A stretch of DNA of 64,000 nucleotides. Source: Erysipelatoclostridium sp. AM42-17. GTDB taxonomy: Bacteria > Bacillota_I > Bacilli_A > Erysipelotrichales > Coprobacillaceae. Where the stretch lies: NCBI RefSeq assembly GCF_003480255.1, contig NZ_QUIN01000005.1:22840-86839 (forward strand). Reading direction: 5' to 3'. The position numbers and the translations under genes were made by a program. This document shows, one piece after another, positions 45,536 through 54,978 of this stretch (its first letter is position 1; each line of letters opens with the position of its first letter). The notes under the pieces are model-generated. The model saw only the letters and a program-made list of their open reading frames with translations. It searched no databases and had not been told where the DNA came from.

Positions 45536-46765
45536 ATGAAAAAGAAAATATTTTCTGTCATGTTGTTTTTTACAATGATGATTTCGGGGTTAGTACCCGT
45601 ATATGGTTTTGAAAGTCCTGATTTAGGAATCAGTGGACAAAGTGCTATTATGATTGATCAAGATAGTGGTCAAGTCATTTATGATAAAAATGCAAATAAT
45701 CGTATTTATCCAGCAAGTATTACTAAAATTGTAACTTGTATTACAGCAATTGAAATGATTAAAGATTTTAATGCGACAACAACTATTACTGATGATGATA
45801 TCGCAACAGTATGGGAAACTGGTGCCAGTGCCGCTAACTTTATGCCAGGTGAAGTAGTTACTTATCGTGATTTAATTATGGGAGCAATGCTTCCTTCTGG
45901 TGCTGATGCAACACGTGCTTTAGCTAATAATACTTGTGGTAATCAAGAAAAATTCGTTGAAAAAATGAATCAATTAGCTTCTAAGTTAGGATGTAAAGAT
46001 ACTCATTTTGTCAATACAACAGGTATTCATGATGATAATCATTATACGACTGTTGCTGATATGGCTTTATTGACTCAATATGCTTTAAAAAATGAAGATT
46101 TTAAAGAAGCATTTAATCGTTATCAGTATACAAGTTCAAATTCACAACATTCATGGGTTAAAAAGAATATTAGAAATGCTAAAATTCGTGGTGTTGATAC
46201 AACGATGATTGAAGGATGTAAAAGTGGTTTTACTGATGAAGCCCAACATACTTTATCTAGTTTATTAAATATCAATGATCATCATTATATTTGTGTAGTG
46301 GCTCATTGTCAAAATAGCCCAACTTATGGTAACTGTGCTGTTAATGATACCCTTACTTTAGCTAACTATGTAGGAAGTCATTATCAATATGTTGAACTTC
46401 ATAAACAAGGTGATCATTTAGCTAATAAAAAAGTCACTCAAGGTAAACAAAAGACTTTAAAAGTTGTTGCTCCTGAAAGCATTGGTGCTATTGTTCCTAC
46501 AGGATATAATGAAAAAGATATAAAAGAAAAAGTGAGTATCAAAACATTAAAAGCCCCTCTTAAAAAAGGTGATGTCATTGGAACAATGACAATCACTTAT
46601 CAAAATGAACAATTATCGACAATTAATTTGACTAGTCAACAAACAATTAAAAAAGTAAAACCAAAACCTCAAGCACATGTTTCTTCTATTTTGATGCCTT
46701 ATGGTTTAGCTGTTGTCTTAATTATTGTTTATATTATCATATTTAAAATTAAACCAAAAAAATAA
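45536..46765 (+). CDS. D-alanyl-D-alanine carboxypeptidase (DacF/PBP5-type)
   Basis: Secreted low-molecular-weight PBP, 409 residues. Signal peptide is in residues 1-24, peptidase S11 domain in about 30-265 with SxxK in PASITK, SxN-equivalent SGADATRA (Ala in place of Asn), and KSG. A PBP5-like C-terminal domain follows, then a membrane helix (about 385-403) before a Lys-rich end. Trims pentapeptide side chains. The family includes sporulation DacF/DacB enzymes; which role it has here is open. Confidence 0.9.
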   Translation: MKKKIFSVMLFFTMMISGLVPVYGFESPDLGISGQSAIMIDQDSGQVIYDKNANNRIYPASITKIVTCITAIEMIKDFNATTTITDDDIATVWETGASAANFMPGEVVTYRDLIMGAMLPSGADATRALANNTCGNQEKFVEKMNQLASKLGCKDTHFVNTTGIHDDNHYTTVADMALLTQYALKNEDFKEAFNRYQYTSSNSQHSWVKKNIRNAKIRGVDTTMIEGCKSGFTDEAQHTLSSLLNINDHHYICVVAHCQNSPTYGNCAVNDTLTLANYVGSHYQYVELHKQGDHLANKKVTQGKQKTLKVVAPESIGAIVPTGYNEKDIKEKVSIKTLKAPLKKGDVIGTMTITYQNEQLSTINLTSQQTIKKVKPKPQAHVSSILMPYGLAVVLIIVYIIIFKIKPKK

Positions 46766-46770
46766 TCTCT

Positions 46771-46797
46771 ATCACTTCTTATGAAGTGATATTTTAT
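46771..46797 (+). terminator. Terminator after the carboxypeptidase gene
   Basis: ATCACTTC, loop TTAT, GAAGTGAT, then ATTTTATT. Confidence 0.7.
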
Positions 46798-46857
46798 TGT
46801 ATAATCAATTCGTTGTGATAGAATATGAAAAGAATAATAAATAAAGGAGTGAGAATG

Positions 46858-47508
46858 ATGAATACCCTTATATTTGATTTAGATGGAACTCTTGTAGATT
46901 CCTTAGAAGATTTAGCTCATACAACAAATCTTGTATTAGAAGAATATGGATTTAAAACACATGAATTAGAAAAATATCGTCATTTTGTTGGTAATGGTGC
47001 GACCAAATTAATAGAAAGAGCCTTACCAGATGATCATAAAGATTTAGTTAATGAAGCCAGAGCTCGTTTTGATAAGCTTTATGCACTTCATTGCTTAGAT
47101 CACACAGTGCCTTATCCTGGAATGAAAAAAGTCATTGATGATTTAAAAGAAGCCGGTTATCATTTAGCGGTGGTAACTAATAAGCCAAAAGCTCATGCTG
47201 TTAAAATTGTTAAACATTTATTCCCAGATACTTTTGAATATGTTTTTGGAAATACTCCTTATCAACCTAAAAAACCAGATCCTACATTGGTTGTTTTAGC
47301 GATGAACCTAATGGATGTAAGCAAGCATGATGTTTTTTATGTCGGTGATAGTGATGTCGATATTCAAACAGCAATCAACGCTAAAGTCAAATCAATTGGT
47401 TGTAGTTGGGGATTTAGAGGTAAAGCAGAGTTATTAAAAGCAGGTGCTAACTTTGTTGTTGATCATCCTCATGAAATTAAGGAGATTATTGATGATCGCC
47501 GTAAGTAG
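46858..47508 (+). CDS. HAD phosphatase, phosphoglycolate phosphatase-like
   Basis: A 216-residue HAD IA hydrolase. Motif I FDLDGTLVDSLEDL, VTNKP, KPDP and YVGDSDVDIQTA give the phosphoglycolate phosphatase/PpaX pattern. I chose ATG 46858 (AAGGAG 8 bp upstream); ATG 46855 is equally possible and an upstream in-frame start at 46825 less likely. It overlaps the DUF523 gene by 17 bp. Confidence 0.87.
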   Translation: MNTLIFDLDGTLVDSLEDLAHTTNLVLEEYGFKTHELEKYRHFVGNGATKLIERALPDDHKDLVNEARARFDKLYALHCLDHTVPYPGMKKVIDDLKEAGYHLAVVTNKPKAHAVKIVKHLFPDTFEYVFGNTPYQPKKPDPTLVVLAMNLMDVSKHDVFYVGDSDVDIQTAINAKVKSIGCSWGFRGKAELLKAGANFVVDHPHEIKEIIDDRRK

Positions 47509-47935
47509 TTGTCTTGCTGGTATTAATTGTACATATGCCGGAAAGAATAACCTTCAAGAAAAAATAAAAGAGTTAGTTGATCAAGGTGAAGCGATTGTCG
47601 TTTGTCCAGAAGTATTAGGTGGTTTACCGATACCACGTACTCCTTGTGAAATCATTGGTAATCAAGTTATTGATCAAAATGGCATTGATCGAACATATGA
47701 ATATCAATTAGGTGCTAAAAAGGCGTTAGATATTTGTTTGAAACATCACGTTACTACTGTTATTTTAAAAAGTAAAAGTCCTAGTTGTGGTAAAGATCAA
47801 ATTTATGATGGAACATTTTGTCATAAGTTAGTAAATGGACAAGGAATATTTGTAAAATTACTTCAAGAAAAGGGAATAATGGTTTATAATGAAAATGATA
47901 TTGATACTTTTTTAAAAGAAAGAGAAAAGAGGTAA
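47492..47935 (+). CDS. DUF523 family protein
   Basis: A 147-residue conserved cytosolic protein of unknown function. VSSCLAGINCTYAGKNN, VVCPEVLGGLPIPRTPCEII and ILKSKSPSCGKDQIYDGTF are the family motifs; the conserved cysteines suggest metal or cofactor binding. ATG 47492 with AAGGAG 7 bp upstream gives the usual N-terminus. Confidence 0.85.
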   Translation: MIAVSSCLAGINCTYAGKNNLQEKIKELVDQGEAIVVCPEVLGGLPIPRTPCEIIGNQVIDQNGIDRTYEYQLGAKKALDICLKHHVTTVILKSKSPSCGKDQIYDGTFCHKLVNGQGIFVKLLQEKGIMVYNENDIDTFLKEREKR

Positions 47936-47938
47936 ACT

Positions 47939-48874
47939 ATGGGACATATTTTATGGGTAAAACCTGTATTTCATGAAAAAATCTGGGGTGGACATCGTTT
48001 AAGAGATGTTTATGGTTATGATATTCCTAGTGATCAAACTGGAGAATGTTGGGCACCATCCGCACATAAAAATGGGGATAATACGATTATTGAAGGTGAA
48101 TTTGCTGGAAAAACATTATCTCAAGTATTTGATGAACATCGTGAATTGTTTGGAAATATCAAAGATAAAGAATTTCCTTTATTAGTTAAAATTATTGATG
48201 CCTGTGATGATTTATCAGTTCAAGTTCATCCTAATGATGAATATGCTGGTATCCATGAAAATTCGTTAGGTAAAACTGAATGCTGGTATGTATTAGGTAC
48301 TGAAGAAAATACTAAAATGGTCATGGGACATCATGCTAAAACAAAAGAAGAATTAGTTAAAGCAATTGAAAATGATGATTATGATCATTTATTAAATTCT
48401 TTTAAAATCAAAGAAGGAGATTTTTTCTATATTCCTAGTGGTACAATTCATGCTATTTGTAGTGGATCATTAATTTATGAAGCACAACAATCATCAGACA
48501 TTACTTATCGTGTTTATGATTATCATCGTAAAGATAAAGATGGTAATGAAAGAGATTTACATGTTAAACAATCTATAGATGTAACAACTGTACCTTACCA
48601 ACCCTATGATTTAGCTAATCAAGTAGTGGAAAATATTGAAAATGGAACACGTACTTTAATGGTTTCATCAGAATTTTTAACATTAAATAAATATGATTTA
48701 ACTGGTAAAAATACAATTAAAAATGATAAACCATTCCAATTAGTAAGTATTATTAAAGGTCAAGGAACAGTGGATGGAAAAGAAGTTCGTTTAGGAGATC
48801 ACTTTGTTGTATGTTCAGATCAAACAGAAGTTGTTTATGATGGTGATATGACAGTGATGATTTGTACATTATAA
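47939..48874 (+). CDS. manA: Mannose-6-phosphate isomerase, class I
   Basis: Zinc cupin enzyme interconverting mannose 6-phosphate and fructose 6-phosphate. The protein has 311 residues, short Firmicutes type. KIWGGHRL, GECWAPSAHKNGDN, the zinc-binding SVQVHPNDEYA...KTECWYVL and IPSGTIHAICSGSLIYEAQQSSD. AGAGGTAAACT precedes ATG. Confidence 0.94.
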   Translation: MGHILWVKPVFHEKIWGGHRLRDVYGYDIPSDQTGECWAPSAHKNGDNTIIEGEFAGKTLSQVFDEHRELFGNIKDKEFPLLVKIIDACDDLSVQVHPNDEYAGIHENSLGKTECWYVLGTEENTKMVMGHHAKTKEELVKAIENDDYDHLLNSFKIKEGDFFYIPSGTIHAICSGSLIYEAQQSSDITYRVYDYHRKDKDGNERDLHVKQSIDVTTVPYQPYDLANQVVENIENGTRTLMVSSEFLTLNKYDLTGKNTIKNDKPFQLVSIIKGQGTVDGKEVRLGDHFVVCSDQTEVVYDGDMTVMICTL

Positions 48875-49161
48875 TGAAATGTAGACATTGTAGTTATGAA
48901 TTTAAAGATTCATCATATGCTTATAAATCAAGACAACGTTGTCCTAAGTGTGGAACAATTTATCAAATTCATTTCCCTTCAGGGGTTGGCTTTATTCCTG
49001 CTATTATTTCAGTAGTTCCAGCATTATATATGGTATTAGGATTAAAGTTTTCAATTTTAGTTGGCTTGAGTGTCTTTATTCTATTTTATTGGCCTATTGA
49101 TATTATTATGAATATCATACTTATTTATAAAAATCAGTATAACTTGGAAGAAATAAAATAA
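48874..49161 (+). CDS. Small zinc-ribbon membrane protein
   Basis: A 95-residue protein. Four-cysteine ribbon CRHCSYEF...CPKCGTIY lies in the first 33 residues, followed by two hydrophobic helices (about 45-85). ATG 48874 shares a base with the manA stop. No function can be assigned. Confidence 0.75.
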   Translation: MKCRHCSYEFKDSSYAYKSRQRCPKCGTIYQIHFPSGVGFIPAIISVVPALYMVLGLKFSILVGLSVFILFYWPIDIIMNIILIYKNQYNLEEIK

Positions 49162-49178
49162 TTATTTCTTCTTTTTTT
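49147..49178 (+). terminator. Terminator at the end of the zinc-ribbon gene
   Basis: A 10-bp perfect stem GAAGAAATAA / TTATTTCTTC spans the stop codon, followed by seven T. Confidence 0.8.
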
Positions 49179-49251
49179 AATTTTGATACAAATTGACGAA
49201 TTTACAATTATATGATAGTTTATTTTTATAAATTATATTGGGGGAAAATAA

Positions 49252-50373
49252 ATGGCACATTTAAAATTTAAGTATGAAACTTTAAATGCTTTTTGTAATG
49301 AAGCGTTTGAAAAATTTGGTTTTACTAAAGAAGAAAGTCAAATTATTACGGATGTATTATTATTATCGGATATTTATGGAATTGAATCGCATGGAATGCA
49401 ACGATTATCAAGATATCATAAAGGAATTGAAAAAGGTTTAATTCATGTTGATGCCAAACCTGAAGTTGTATTTGAAACACCGGTTTCAGCAGTTATTGAT
49501 GGTCATGCCGGAATGGGACAATTAATTGGTCGTTTTGCAATGGAAAAATGTATTGAAAAAGCAAAACAAACAGGAATGGCAGTTGTAACAGTACGTAATT
49601 CTAACCATTATGGAATTGCAGGATATTATGCAAAGATGGCTTGTGATCAAGGATTAATGGGGATGTCTTTTACTAATTCGGAAGCCATCATGGTTCCTAC
49701 ATTTGCTAGAAAAGCGATGCTTGGATCTAATCCTATTGCTATTGCTATGCCAGCAAAACCTTATCCATTTTTCTTTGATGCTTCGACAACTGTTGTTACT
49801 CGTGGAAAATTAGAAATGTATCGAAAAGCTGAAAAAGAATTACCAGAAGGTTGGGCTTTAGATAAAGATGGAAATCCTTCAACTGATGCCCCAGATGTTT
49901 TAGATAATATTGTCAATAAAGTCGGTGGGGGGATTATGCCTTTAGGTGGTTCTACTGAACAATTAGGAAGTCATAAAGGATATGGTTATGGTATGCTTTG
50001 TGAAATCTTCTGTTCGATTTTATCTCAAGGGTTAACTTCTAATCATACACATATCGGTGGTGTTGGTGGAACATGTCATGGTTTTATCGCTATTGATCCA
50101 AAAGTATTTGGTAATCCAGAAGATATAGAAAATCATTTATCAACATTCTTACAAGAATTAAGGGATGCTCCTAAAGCCAAAGGACAACCACGTATTTACA
50201 CTCATGGTGAAAAAGAAATTGAAGCTGTAAAAGATCGTCAAATTAATGGTATTGATGTTGATGTAAAAACTGTACTAGAAATGAAAGATTTATCAAAATA
50301 TGTAGGTGTTGATTTTGAAAAATATTTTGGTGACTTAGATATTGATGATCAAAACTATCATACTGTTTATTAG
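49252..50373 (+). CDS. Malate/L-lactate dehydrogenase family oxidoreductase (Ldh_2)
   Basis: NAD(P)-dependent 2-hydroxyacid dehydrogenase, 373 residues. SDIYGIESHGMQRLSRYHKGI is the family N-terminal motif, then VRNSNHYGIAGYYAKMA, LGSNPIAIAMPA and GYGMLCEIFCSILSQG. Relatives use malate, lactate, ureidoglycolate or sulfolactate; the sequence does not decide. GGGGG ribosome site. A glyoxalase-like gene follows 9 bp later. Confidence 0.88.
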   Translation: MAHLKFKYETLNAFCNEAFEKFGFTKEESQIITDVLLLSDIYGIESHGMQRLSRYHKGIEKGLIHVDAKPEVVFETPVSAVIDGHAGMGQLIGRFAMEKCIEKAKQTGMAVVTVRNSNHYGIAGYYAKMACDQGLMGMSFTNSEAIMVPTFARKAMLGSNPIAIAMPAKPYPFFFDASTTVVTRGKLEMYRKAEKELPEGWALDKDGNPSTDAPDVLDNIVNKVGGGIMPLGGSTEQLGSHKGYGYGMLCEIFCSILSQGLTSNHTHIGGVGGTCHGFIAIDPKVFGNPEDIENHLSTFLQELRDAPKAKGQPRIYTHGEKEIEAVKDRQINGIDVDVKTVLEMKDLSKYVGVDFEKYFGDLDIDDQNYHTVY

Positions 50374-50382
50374 GAGAAATAT

Positions 50383-50754
50383 ATGAAATTTAGATGTATT
50401 CACTGTAATATTAATGTTACTAATTTAAATGAAAGTATTGAGTTTTATAAAAAAGCATTAAATATGCAAGTTGTAAGAGAAAAAGAAGCCAGTGATGGTA
50501 GTTTTAAACTTGTTTATTTAAATGATGGACAAAGTGATTTTGAAATAGAATTAACATGGTTAAAAGATCATCCTCAAGCATACGAATTAGGGGAAAATGA
50601 AAGTCATATTTGTTTTGAAGTAGAAGACTTTGACCAAGCTCATCAATTACATCAAGATATGGGATGCATTTGTTTTGAAAATACTGCTATGGGATTGTAT
50701 TTCATTCATGATCCGGATGATTACTGGTTAGAAATCATTCCTAGTAAAAAATAA
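50383..50754 (+). CDS. Glyoxalase/VOC-family protein (lactoylglutathione lyase-like)
   Basis: A 123-residue protein of the vicinal-oxygen-chelate fold, two beta-alpha-beta-beta-beta modules. CNINVTNLNESIEFYKKALNMQV carries the first metal ligand position, FEIELT the second, HICFEVEDF the third and DDYWLEIIPSK the fourth, so metal sites look intact. Possible methylglyoxal detoxification. Co-transcribed with the dehydrogenase. Confidence 0.85.
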   Translation: MKFRCIHCNINVTNLNESIEFYKKALNMQVVREKEASDGSFKLVYLNDGQSDFEIELTWLKDHPQAYELGENESHICFEVEDFDQAHQLHQDMGCICFENTAMGLYFIHDPDDYWLEIIPSKK

Positions 50755-50756
50755 TG

Positions 50757-50791
50757 AAAAAACACTTTATCTGTAATAGGTAAAGTGTTTT
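50757..50791. terminator. Bidirectional terminator between converging genes
   Basis: AAAACACTTTA ... TAAAGTGTTTT perfect 11-bp stem with 11-base loop. T runs are present on both strands; it serves the glyoxalase gene and the minus-strand hydrolase gene. Confidence 0.8.
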
Positions 50792-51449
50792 AATTTAATG
50801 TCCAAATTTGATGACGCTTTCCTATTTTAAAAATGGAATATTGATTAAGAGGTGGTAAATCAAGAAGTTGAGACATTTCTTTATGATGAGAAAAACAATG
50901 CATTGGAAAAACATATTGAGGCTTCATATGACTTAAAATATAATTCATACCATCACTAGCGTGATTTTCTAAACGAATGTCTAAAGGAATCATCATGATA
51001 TCAAAATGAATATCTTTAATGGAATTGATTTCCTGTTTAAAGATTCTTTCTTGATCATCTAGAAAGTCTTGAGGTTCTCCTTCCCAGTTCCACCAGTTTA
51101 AATCACCGGCATGATAAATCGTTTTATTTTCTACATTAACAACAAAAGCGACGCCTTCATCAGTAGATAAAAGTGTTTTAATTGAAAGATCATCTATATG
51201 ATATGTTTGATGAGGCTTAACTTTAAAACCATCGTGATCAATATCATCGGATAGGATATAGGTAATAGAAGGATGCTTGAAGTTAAAAATATCAGGATTA
51301 TAGTGGTCTTCATGACGATGGCTAGAAAAGACATAAACTTTTTTATGAGGATCTAAATGATCAATGGCTCCTTTAAAATAATCAAAGATGAGAATATGTT
51401 TTTCTAATTCAACAACAAAACCACTATTAAATAAATAAGTAACTTTCAT
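50790..51449 (-). CDS. Metallo-beta-lactamase-fold hydrolase
   Basis: A 219-residue protein with MBL motif SSHRHEDHYNPD (metal ligands) near residue 42, then HAGDLNWW and a late MHCFSH His. COG2220-type, substrate unknown. The family-typical N-terminus MKVTYLFNSGF sets the start at 51449, although no ribosome site precedes it, only the T run of the yebC terminator. An in-frame ATG at 51479 lies inside yebC. Confidence 0.82.
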   Translation of the reverse strand: MKVTYLFNSGFVVELEKHILIFDYFKGAIDHLDPHKKVYVFSSHRHEDHYNPDIFNFKHPSITYILSDDIDHDGFKVKPHQTYHIDDLSIKTLLSTDEGVAFVVNVENKTIYHAGDLNWWNWEGEPQDFLDDQERIFKQEINSIKDIHFDIMMIPLDIRLENHASDGMNYILSHMKPQYVFPMHCFSHHKEMSQLLDLPPLNQYSIFKIGKRHQIWTLN

Positions 51450-51477
51450 AAAAAAAGAGAGAGAATTATTCTCCCTC
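51450..51477 (-). terminator. Terminator at the end of yebC
   Basis: On the minus strand GAGGGAGAA, loop TAA, TTCTCTCTC, then seven T (one wobble pair). It spans the yebC stop codon and ends right at the next start codon. Confidence 0.75.
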
Positions 51478-52197
51478 ATAGTTTGAAACGTTATGATAGA
51501 TTTTATCTACATCATCACATTCATTTAATAAATTCATTAAACGTTCAAATAGAGCCATATCTTCACCTTCAAGCTCAACATAATCTTGAGGTGCTGTTGT
51601 AATTTCTTCAACATCGAATTCAGCATCAGGACATGCAGCTTCAATAGCATCTTTCATTTTATATAAATCAGTAGGTGCACCTGTTAATTCGATTGTTCCA
51701 TCTTCATGAGCTTCGATTTCTTGACAATCTGCATCACCTTCCATTAAAGCTTCTAAAGTTTGTTCTTCATCTAATCCTTTAAAAGTTAAAATAGAGAAAG
51801 TATCATATAAATAAGATACAGAACCTTCATTTCCTAATTTTGCTTTTGATTTAGTAAAAGCAGGACGTACTTGTGAAATAGTACGATTAATATTATCAGT
51901 TAAACATTTAACAATAACTGTTGAACCATTTGGACCATATCCTTCAAAAGTTTTTTCTTGATAGTCTTCAGTGGCACCACTTTTTACTTTATCAACTGCA
52001 CGTTTAATAACATCTGCAGGGACTTGTTCTTTTTTTGCTTTAGCGATTAATCTTCTTAAAGCTAAGTTACCATCAGGATCTGTTCCTCCTGCTTTTGCTG
52101 CTAAAAAGATTTCTTTTCCATAACGAGAATATAATTTTGCTTTTGCAGCAGCTGTTTTAGCCATGGCTACTTTACGCACTTCATGCGCTCTTCCCAT
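51466..52197 (-). CDS. yebC: YebC/PmpR (TACO1) family protein
   Basis: A 243-residue conserved protein, once called a transcriptional regulator; recent work links the family to relief of ribosome stalling at proline-rich sequences. Motifs: MGRAHEVRKVAMAKTAAAKAKLYSRYGKEI (YeeI-type start), GGTDPDGNLALRRLIAKAK, YEGYGPNG-type segment and the acidic C-terminal domain. AAGGAGGAAT before ATG. Confidence 0.93.
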   Translation of the reverse strand: MGRAHEVRKVAMAKTAAAKAKLYSRYGKEIFLAAKAGGTDPDGNLALRRLIAKAKKEQVPADVIKRAVDKVKSGATEDYQEKTFEGYGPNGSTVIVKCLTDNINRTISQVRPAFTKSKAKLGNEGSVSYLYDTFSILTFKGLDEEQTLEALMEGDADCQEIEAHEDGTIELTGAPTDLYKMKDAIEAACPDAEFDVEEITTAPQDYVELEGEDMALFERLMNLLNECDDVDKIYHNVSNYEGE

Positions 52198-52232
52198 ATA
52201 TAATTCCTCCTTATTGTCTTAAATACTTTGTA

Positions 52233-52261
52233 ATTATACTCTTAACATCATGCTTTTTCAA
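52233..52261 (-). promoter_or_regulatory. Promoter of yebC
   Basis: Minus strand TTGAAA, 17 bp, TATAAT: a near-consensus housekeeping promoter, about 35 bp before the ATG. Confidence 0.8.
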
Positions 52262-52264
52262 GGT

Positions 52265-52294
52265 TTGACATTTTATAAATGATATAAATATAGT
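52265..52294 (+). promoter_or_regulatory. Promoter of the flavoprotein gene at 52331
   Basis: Consensus TTGACA, 18 bp, TATAGT. Divergent from the yebC promoter. Confidence 0.75.
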
Positions 52295-52330
52295 ATAATA
52301 AGGCAAGATAAAAAATGAAAGGGTGAAATC

Positions 52331-53410
52331 ATGGAAACAATTATTGTTGTTGGCGGAGGTGCTAGTGGTTTAGTCGCTGCTGGAATATTATCACAAAGTG
52401 ATAATTATGATGTGATTATTTTAGATCAGGCAAGTAAACTCGCAAGAAAGGTTTTAGCCAGTGGAAATGGGCGTTGTAATCTCTCACATACTCCCATTAC
52501 AATGGATCACTATAATACAAACCATCCTTTAATTACAAAGATTGTTAAAGAATTTGATGTTGTTGAATTTTTTAAAAAGAATAAAATGATGGTTAGATAT
52601 GACCATGAGCTCATTTATCCTTATTCTTTATCTAGTTTAACTGTTAAAAATACATTGTTAAGTGCTTTAAAGGATGTTTCTATTATTACTGACTGTACAG
52701 TTTATCAAATTATCAAAAATAATCAGTATGAAGTTAAAACCAATCAAGGAACATATTACGGTGATAAAGTTATTATTGCTAGTGGTTCACCAGCCAGTGA
52801 ACTATCAGGTGTCCATAATTTAGATATGTTAAAAGATTTTTCAATTAAAATTATTCCTTTTAAAGAAAGTTTAGTGCAATTAGAAACGAAGCCAGTTTAT
52901 AAATCATTAAAAGGACAACGGGTCAAATGCAAAGCTTCTTTATATGATCATAATAAAAAAATAGATGAAGTATCTGGTGAAGTTTTATTTACTGATTATG
53001 GCTTATCAGGAATTTGTATTATGCAATTATCTAGACATATTTATCGTTTGAAACAGCCAGTTATTCATTTGGATTTATTACCTGAATATGATTTATCTTT
53101 GTTGAAAGATTATCAAATTGAAGGACTTTATCATGAAAAAGTGGCTAAAGTAATCATTGAAAAGCAACTTAATATTAAAGATTTATCTTTTAAAGTAGAA
53201 AAGAGTCACGGTATGAAACATGCCCAAGTATGTCATGGGGGAGTTTCTTTAGATGAAATAGACCATCATCTACAATTAAAAAAGTATCCCGGTATTTATG
53301 TTATTGGTGAGGCTTTAGATGTTGATGGTGATTGTGGTGGATATAATTTACATTTTGCTTTTGCTAGTGGCGAATATGTGGCAAGGGCAATCAAGGAGGA
53401 AATATGTTAA
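52331..53410 (+). CDS. FAD-dependent oxidoreductase, HI0933/BaiN-like
   Basis: A 359-residue flavoprotein. N-terminal FAD motif VVGGGASGLVAAGIL, then KLARKVLASGNGRCNLSH typical of the HI0933/YhiN group, and the C-terminal GEALDVDGDCGGYNLHFAFASG. Slightly shorter than the usual 400. Substrate unknown; BaiN relatives act on bile acids in some clostridia, but that is not evidence here. Overlaps the next gene by 7 bp. Confidence 0.87.
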   Translation: METIIVVGGGASGLVAAGILSQSDNYDVIILDQASKLARKVLASGNGRCNLSHTPITMDHYNTNHPLITKIVKEFDVVEFFKKNKMMVRYDHELIYPYSLSSLTVKNTLLSALKDVSIITDCTVYQIIKNNQYEVKTNQGTYYGDKVIIASGSPASELSGVHNLDMLKDFSIKIIPFKESLVQLETKPVYKSLKGQRVKCKASLYDHNKKIDEVSGEVLFTDYGLSGICIMQLSRHIYRLKQPVIHLDLLPEYDLSLLKDYQIEGLYHEKVAKVIIEKQLNIKDLSFKVEKSHGMKHAQVCHGGVSLDEIDHHLQLKKYPGIYVIGEALDVDGDCGGYNLHFAFASGEYVARAIKEEIC

Positions 53411-54978
53411 AAATAAGTGATGTAAGTATAGATTTAGATCAACATGATTATAAAGGAAAGATTGCATCTATGTTGAATCTTAGAAAATCAAAGATTCATC
53501 ATGTCAAATTAGTTAAACAAGGCGTTGATGCTAGAAGAAAAAATCATGTTCATTTTAATTGTGCTTTTACATTTGAAACTGAAAATGAAGCGCAAGTTAT
53601 CAAAAATAATCCTAAAAAGAAATTAACTGTGGTTAAAGATTATCATTATCCACTTTTAAAACCAAATCATCAAAAAGTAGTTGTTGTTGGAAGTGGTCCG
53701 GCTGGGTTGTTTTGTGCCTATAATCTAGCGAGAAGTGGTCAAAAAGTAACCTTGATTGAAAGAGGAAAACCGGTTGATCAAAGAAAAAAAGATATTGATA
53801 CTTATTTAAATACCGGAAAACTTAATATACAAAGTAATGTTCAATTTGGGGAAGGAGGCGCTGGTACTTTTTCTGATGGTAAATTGACAACGGGAGTTAA
53901 AGATCATCGTGCCCGTTTTATTTTAGAAACTTTTGTTAAACATGGTGCTCATGATGATATTTTGTATCTAAATAAACCACATATTGGAACAGATGTTTTA
54001 ATTGAAGTTGTTAAAAATATGCGTGAATATATTATTAATCATCAAGGAGAAGTTTTATTTGAAACAACTTTAACTGATATCAATATTGAAAATAATAAAA
54101 TCGAAAGTATTGTTATGAAACAAAATAATGAAATGAAAGTCATGCCGGTTGACCAACTTGTTTTAGCAATAGGGCATAGTGCTCGTGATACATATCAAAT
54201 GCTTTATCAAAAAGGTATCAATATGGATGCGAAAGCTTTTGCGGTTGGTTTACGAATTGAACATTTACAACAATTTATTAATGAACATCAATATGGTCGT
54301 TTTGCTAATCATCCTGCTTTAAAAGCTGCTGATTATAAGTTAGCTGTTAAAACGAGTGAAGGTAGAGGTGTTTATAGTTTTTGTATGTGTCCAGGTGGTG
54401 AAGTGATGAACGCATCAAGTGAAATAGAAAGTGTTGTTGTTAATGGTATGTCTAATTATAAACGTGATGGAAAGTTTGCTAATAGTGCTATTTTAGTGAC
54501 AGTCAATCCTAGTGATTTTAAAGATGATCATCCTTTAGCTGGAATTGCTTTTCAACGTCAATTAGAACATCAGGCTTTTATTTTAGGTGGTAAAGATTAT
54601 TCGGTACCAGTACAAAAAGTAGAGGACTATTTAAATGATACTTTTAATGAAGAAGATGTTGAATGCAGTGTAAAAAGAATTAAATATGCCCCATTAAACG
54701 AATTATTTCCAAGCTTCTTGAATAAGAATTTAAAAGAAGGCTTAGCCTTAATGAATCAAAAGTTTTCTGGTTTTACATCCAATGCTTTATTATTAGGTGT
54801 AGAATCTAGAAGTTCTGCTCCAGTACGCTTTGAACGTCATCAAGATTATCAAAGTAATATTGAAGGAATTTATCCAATCGGTGAAGGTGCTGGATATGCT
54901 GGAGGAATTATGTCAAGTGCAATTGATGGTTTAAAATGTAGTGAAATGTTAATGAGGGGAAATGATAAGTGTCAATAA
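53404..54978 (+). CDS. FAD-dependent dehydrogenase (COG2509 type)
   Basis: A 524-residue flavoprotein. N-terminal small domain (1-90) of the family, then the FAD-binding VVVGSGPAGLFCAYNLARSGQKVTLIERG, FGEGGAGTFSDGKLTTG, LAIGHSARDTY and the C-terminal YPIGEGAGYAGGIMSSAIDG. Function of the family is not settled. GAGGAAAT before ATG; overlaps the flavoprotein upstream and mntP downstream. Confidence 0.88.
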   Translation: MLKISDVSIDLDQHDYKGKIASMLNLRKSKIHHVKLVKQGVDARRKNHVHFNCAFTFETENEAQVIKNNPKKKLTVVKDYHYPLLKPNHQKVVVVGSGPAGLFCAYNLARSGQKVTLIERGKPVDQRKKDIDTYLNTGKLNIQSNVQFGEGGAGTFSDGKLTTGVKDHRARFILETFVKHGAHDDILYLNKPHIGTDVLIEVVKNMREYIINHQGEVLFETTLTDINIENNKIESIVMKQNNEMKVMPVDQLVLAIGHSARDTYQMLYQKGINMDAKAFAVGLRIEHLQQFINEHQYGRFANHPALKAADYKLAVKTSEGRGVYSFCMCPGGEVMNASSEIESVVVNGMSNYKRDGKFANSAILVTVNPSDFKDDHPLAGIAFQRQLEHQAFILGGKDYSVPVQKVEDYLNDTFNEEDVECSVKRIKYAPLNELFPSFLNKNLKEGLALMNQKFSGFTSNALLLGVESRSSAPVRFERHQDYQSNIEGIYPIGEGAGYAGGIMSSAIDGLKCSEMLMRGNDKCQ

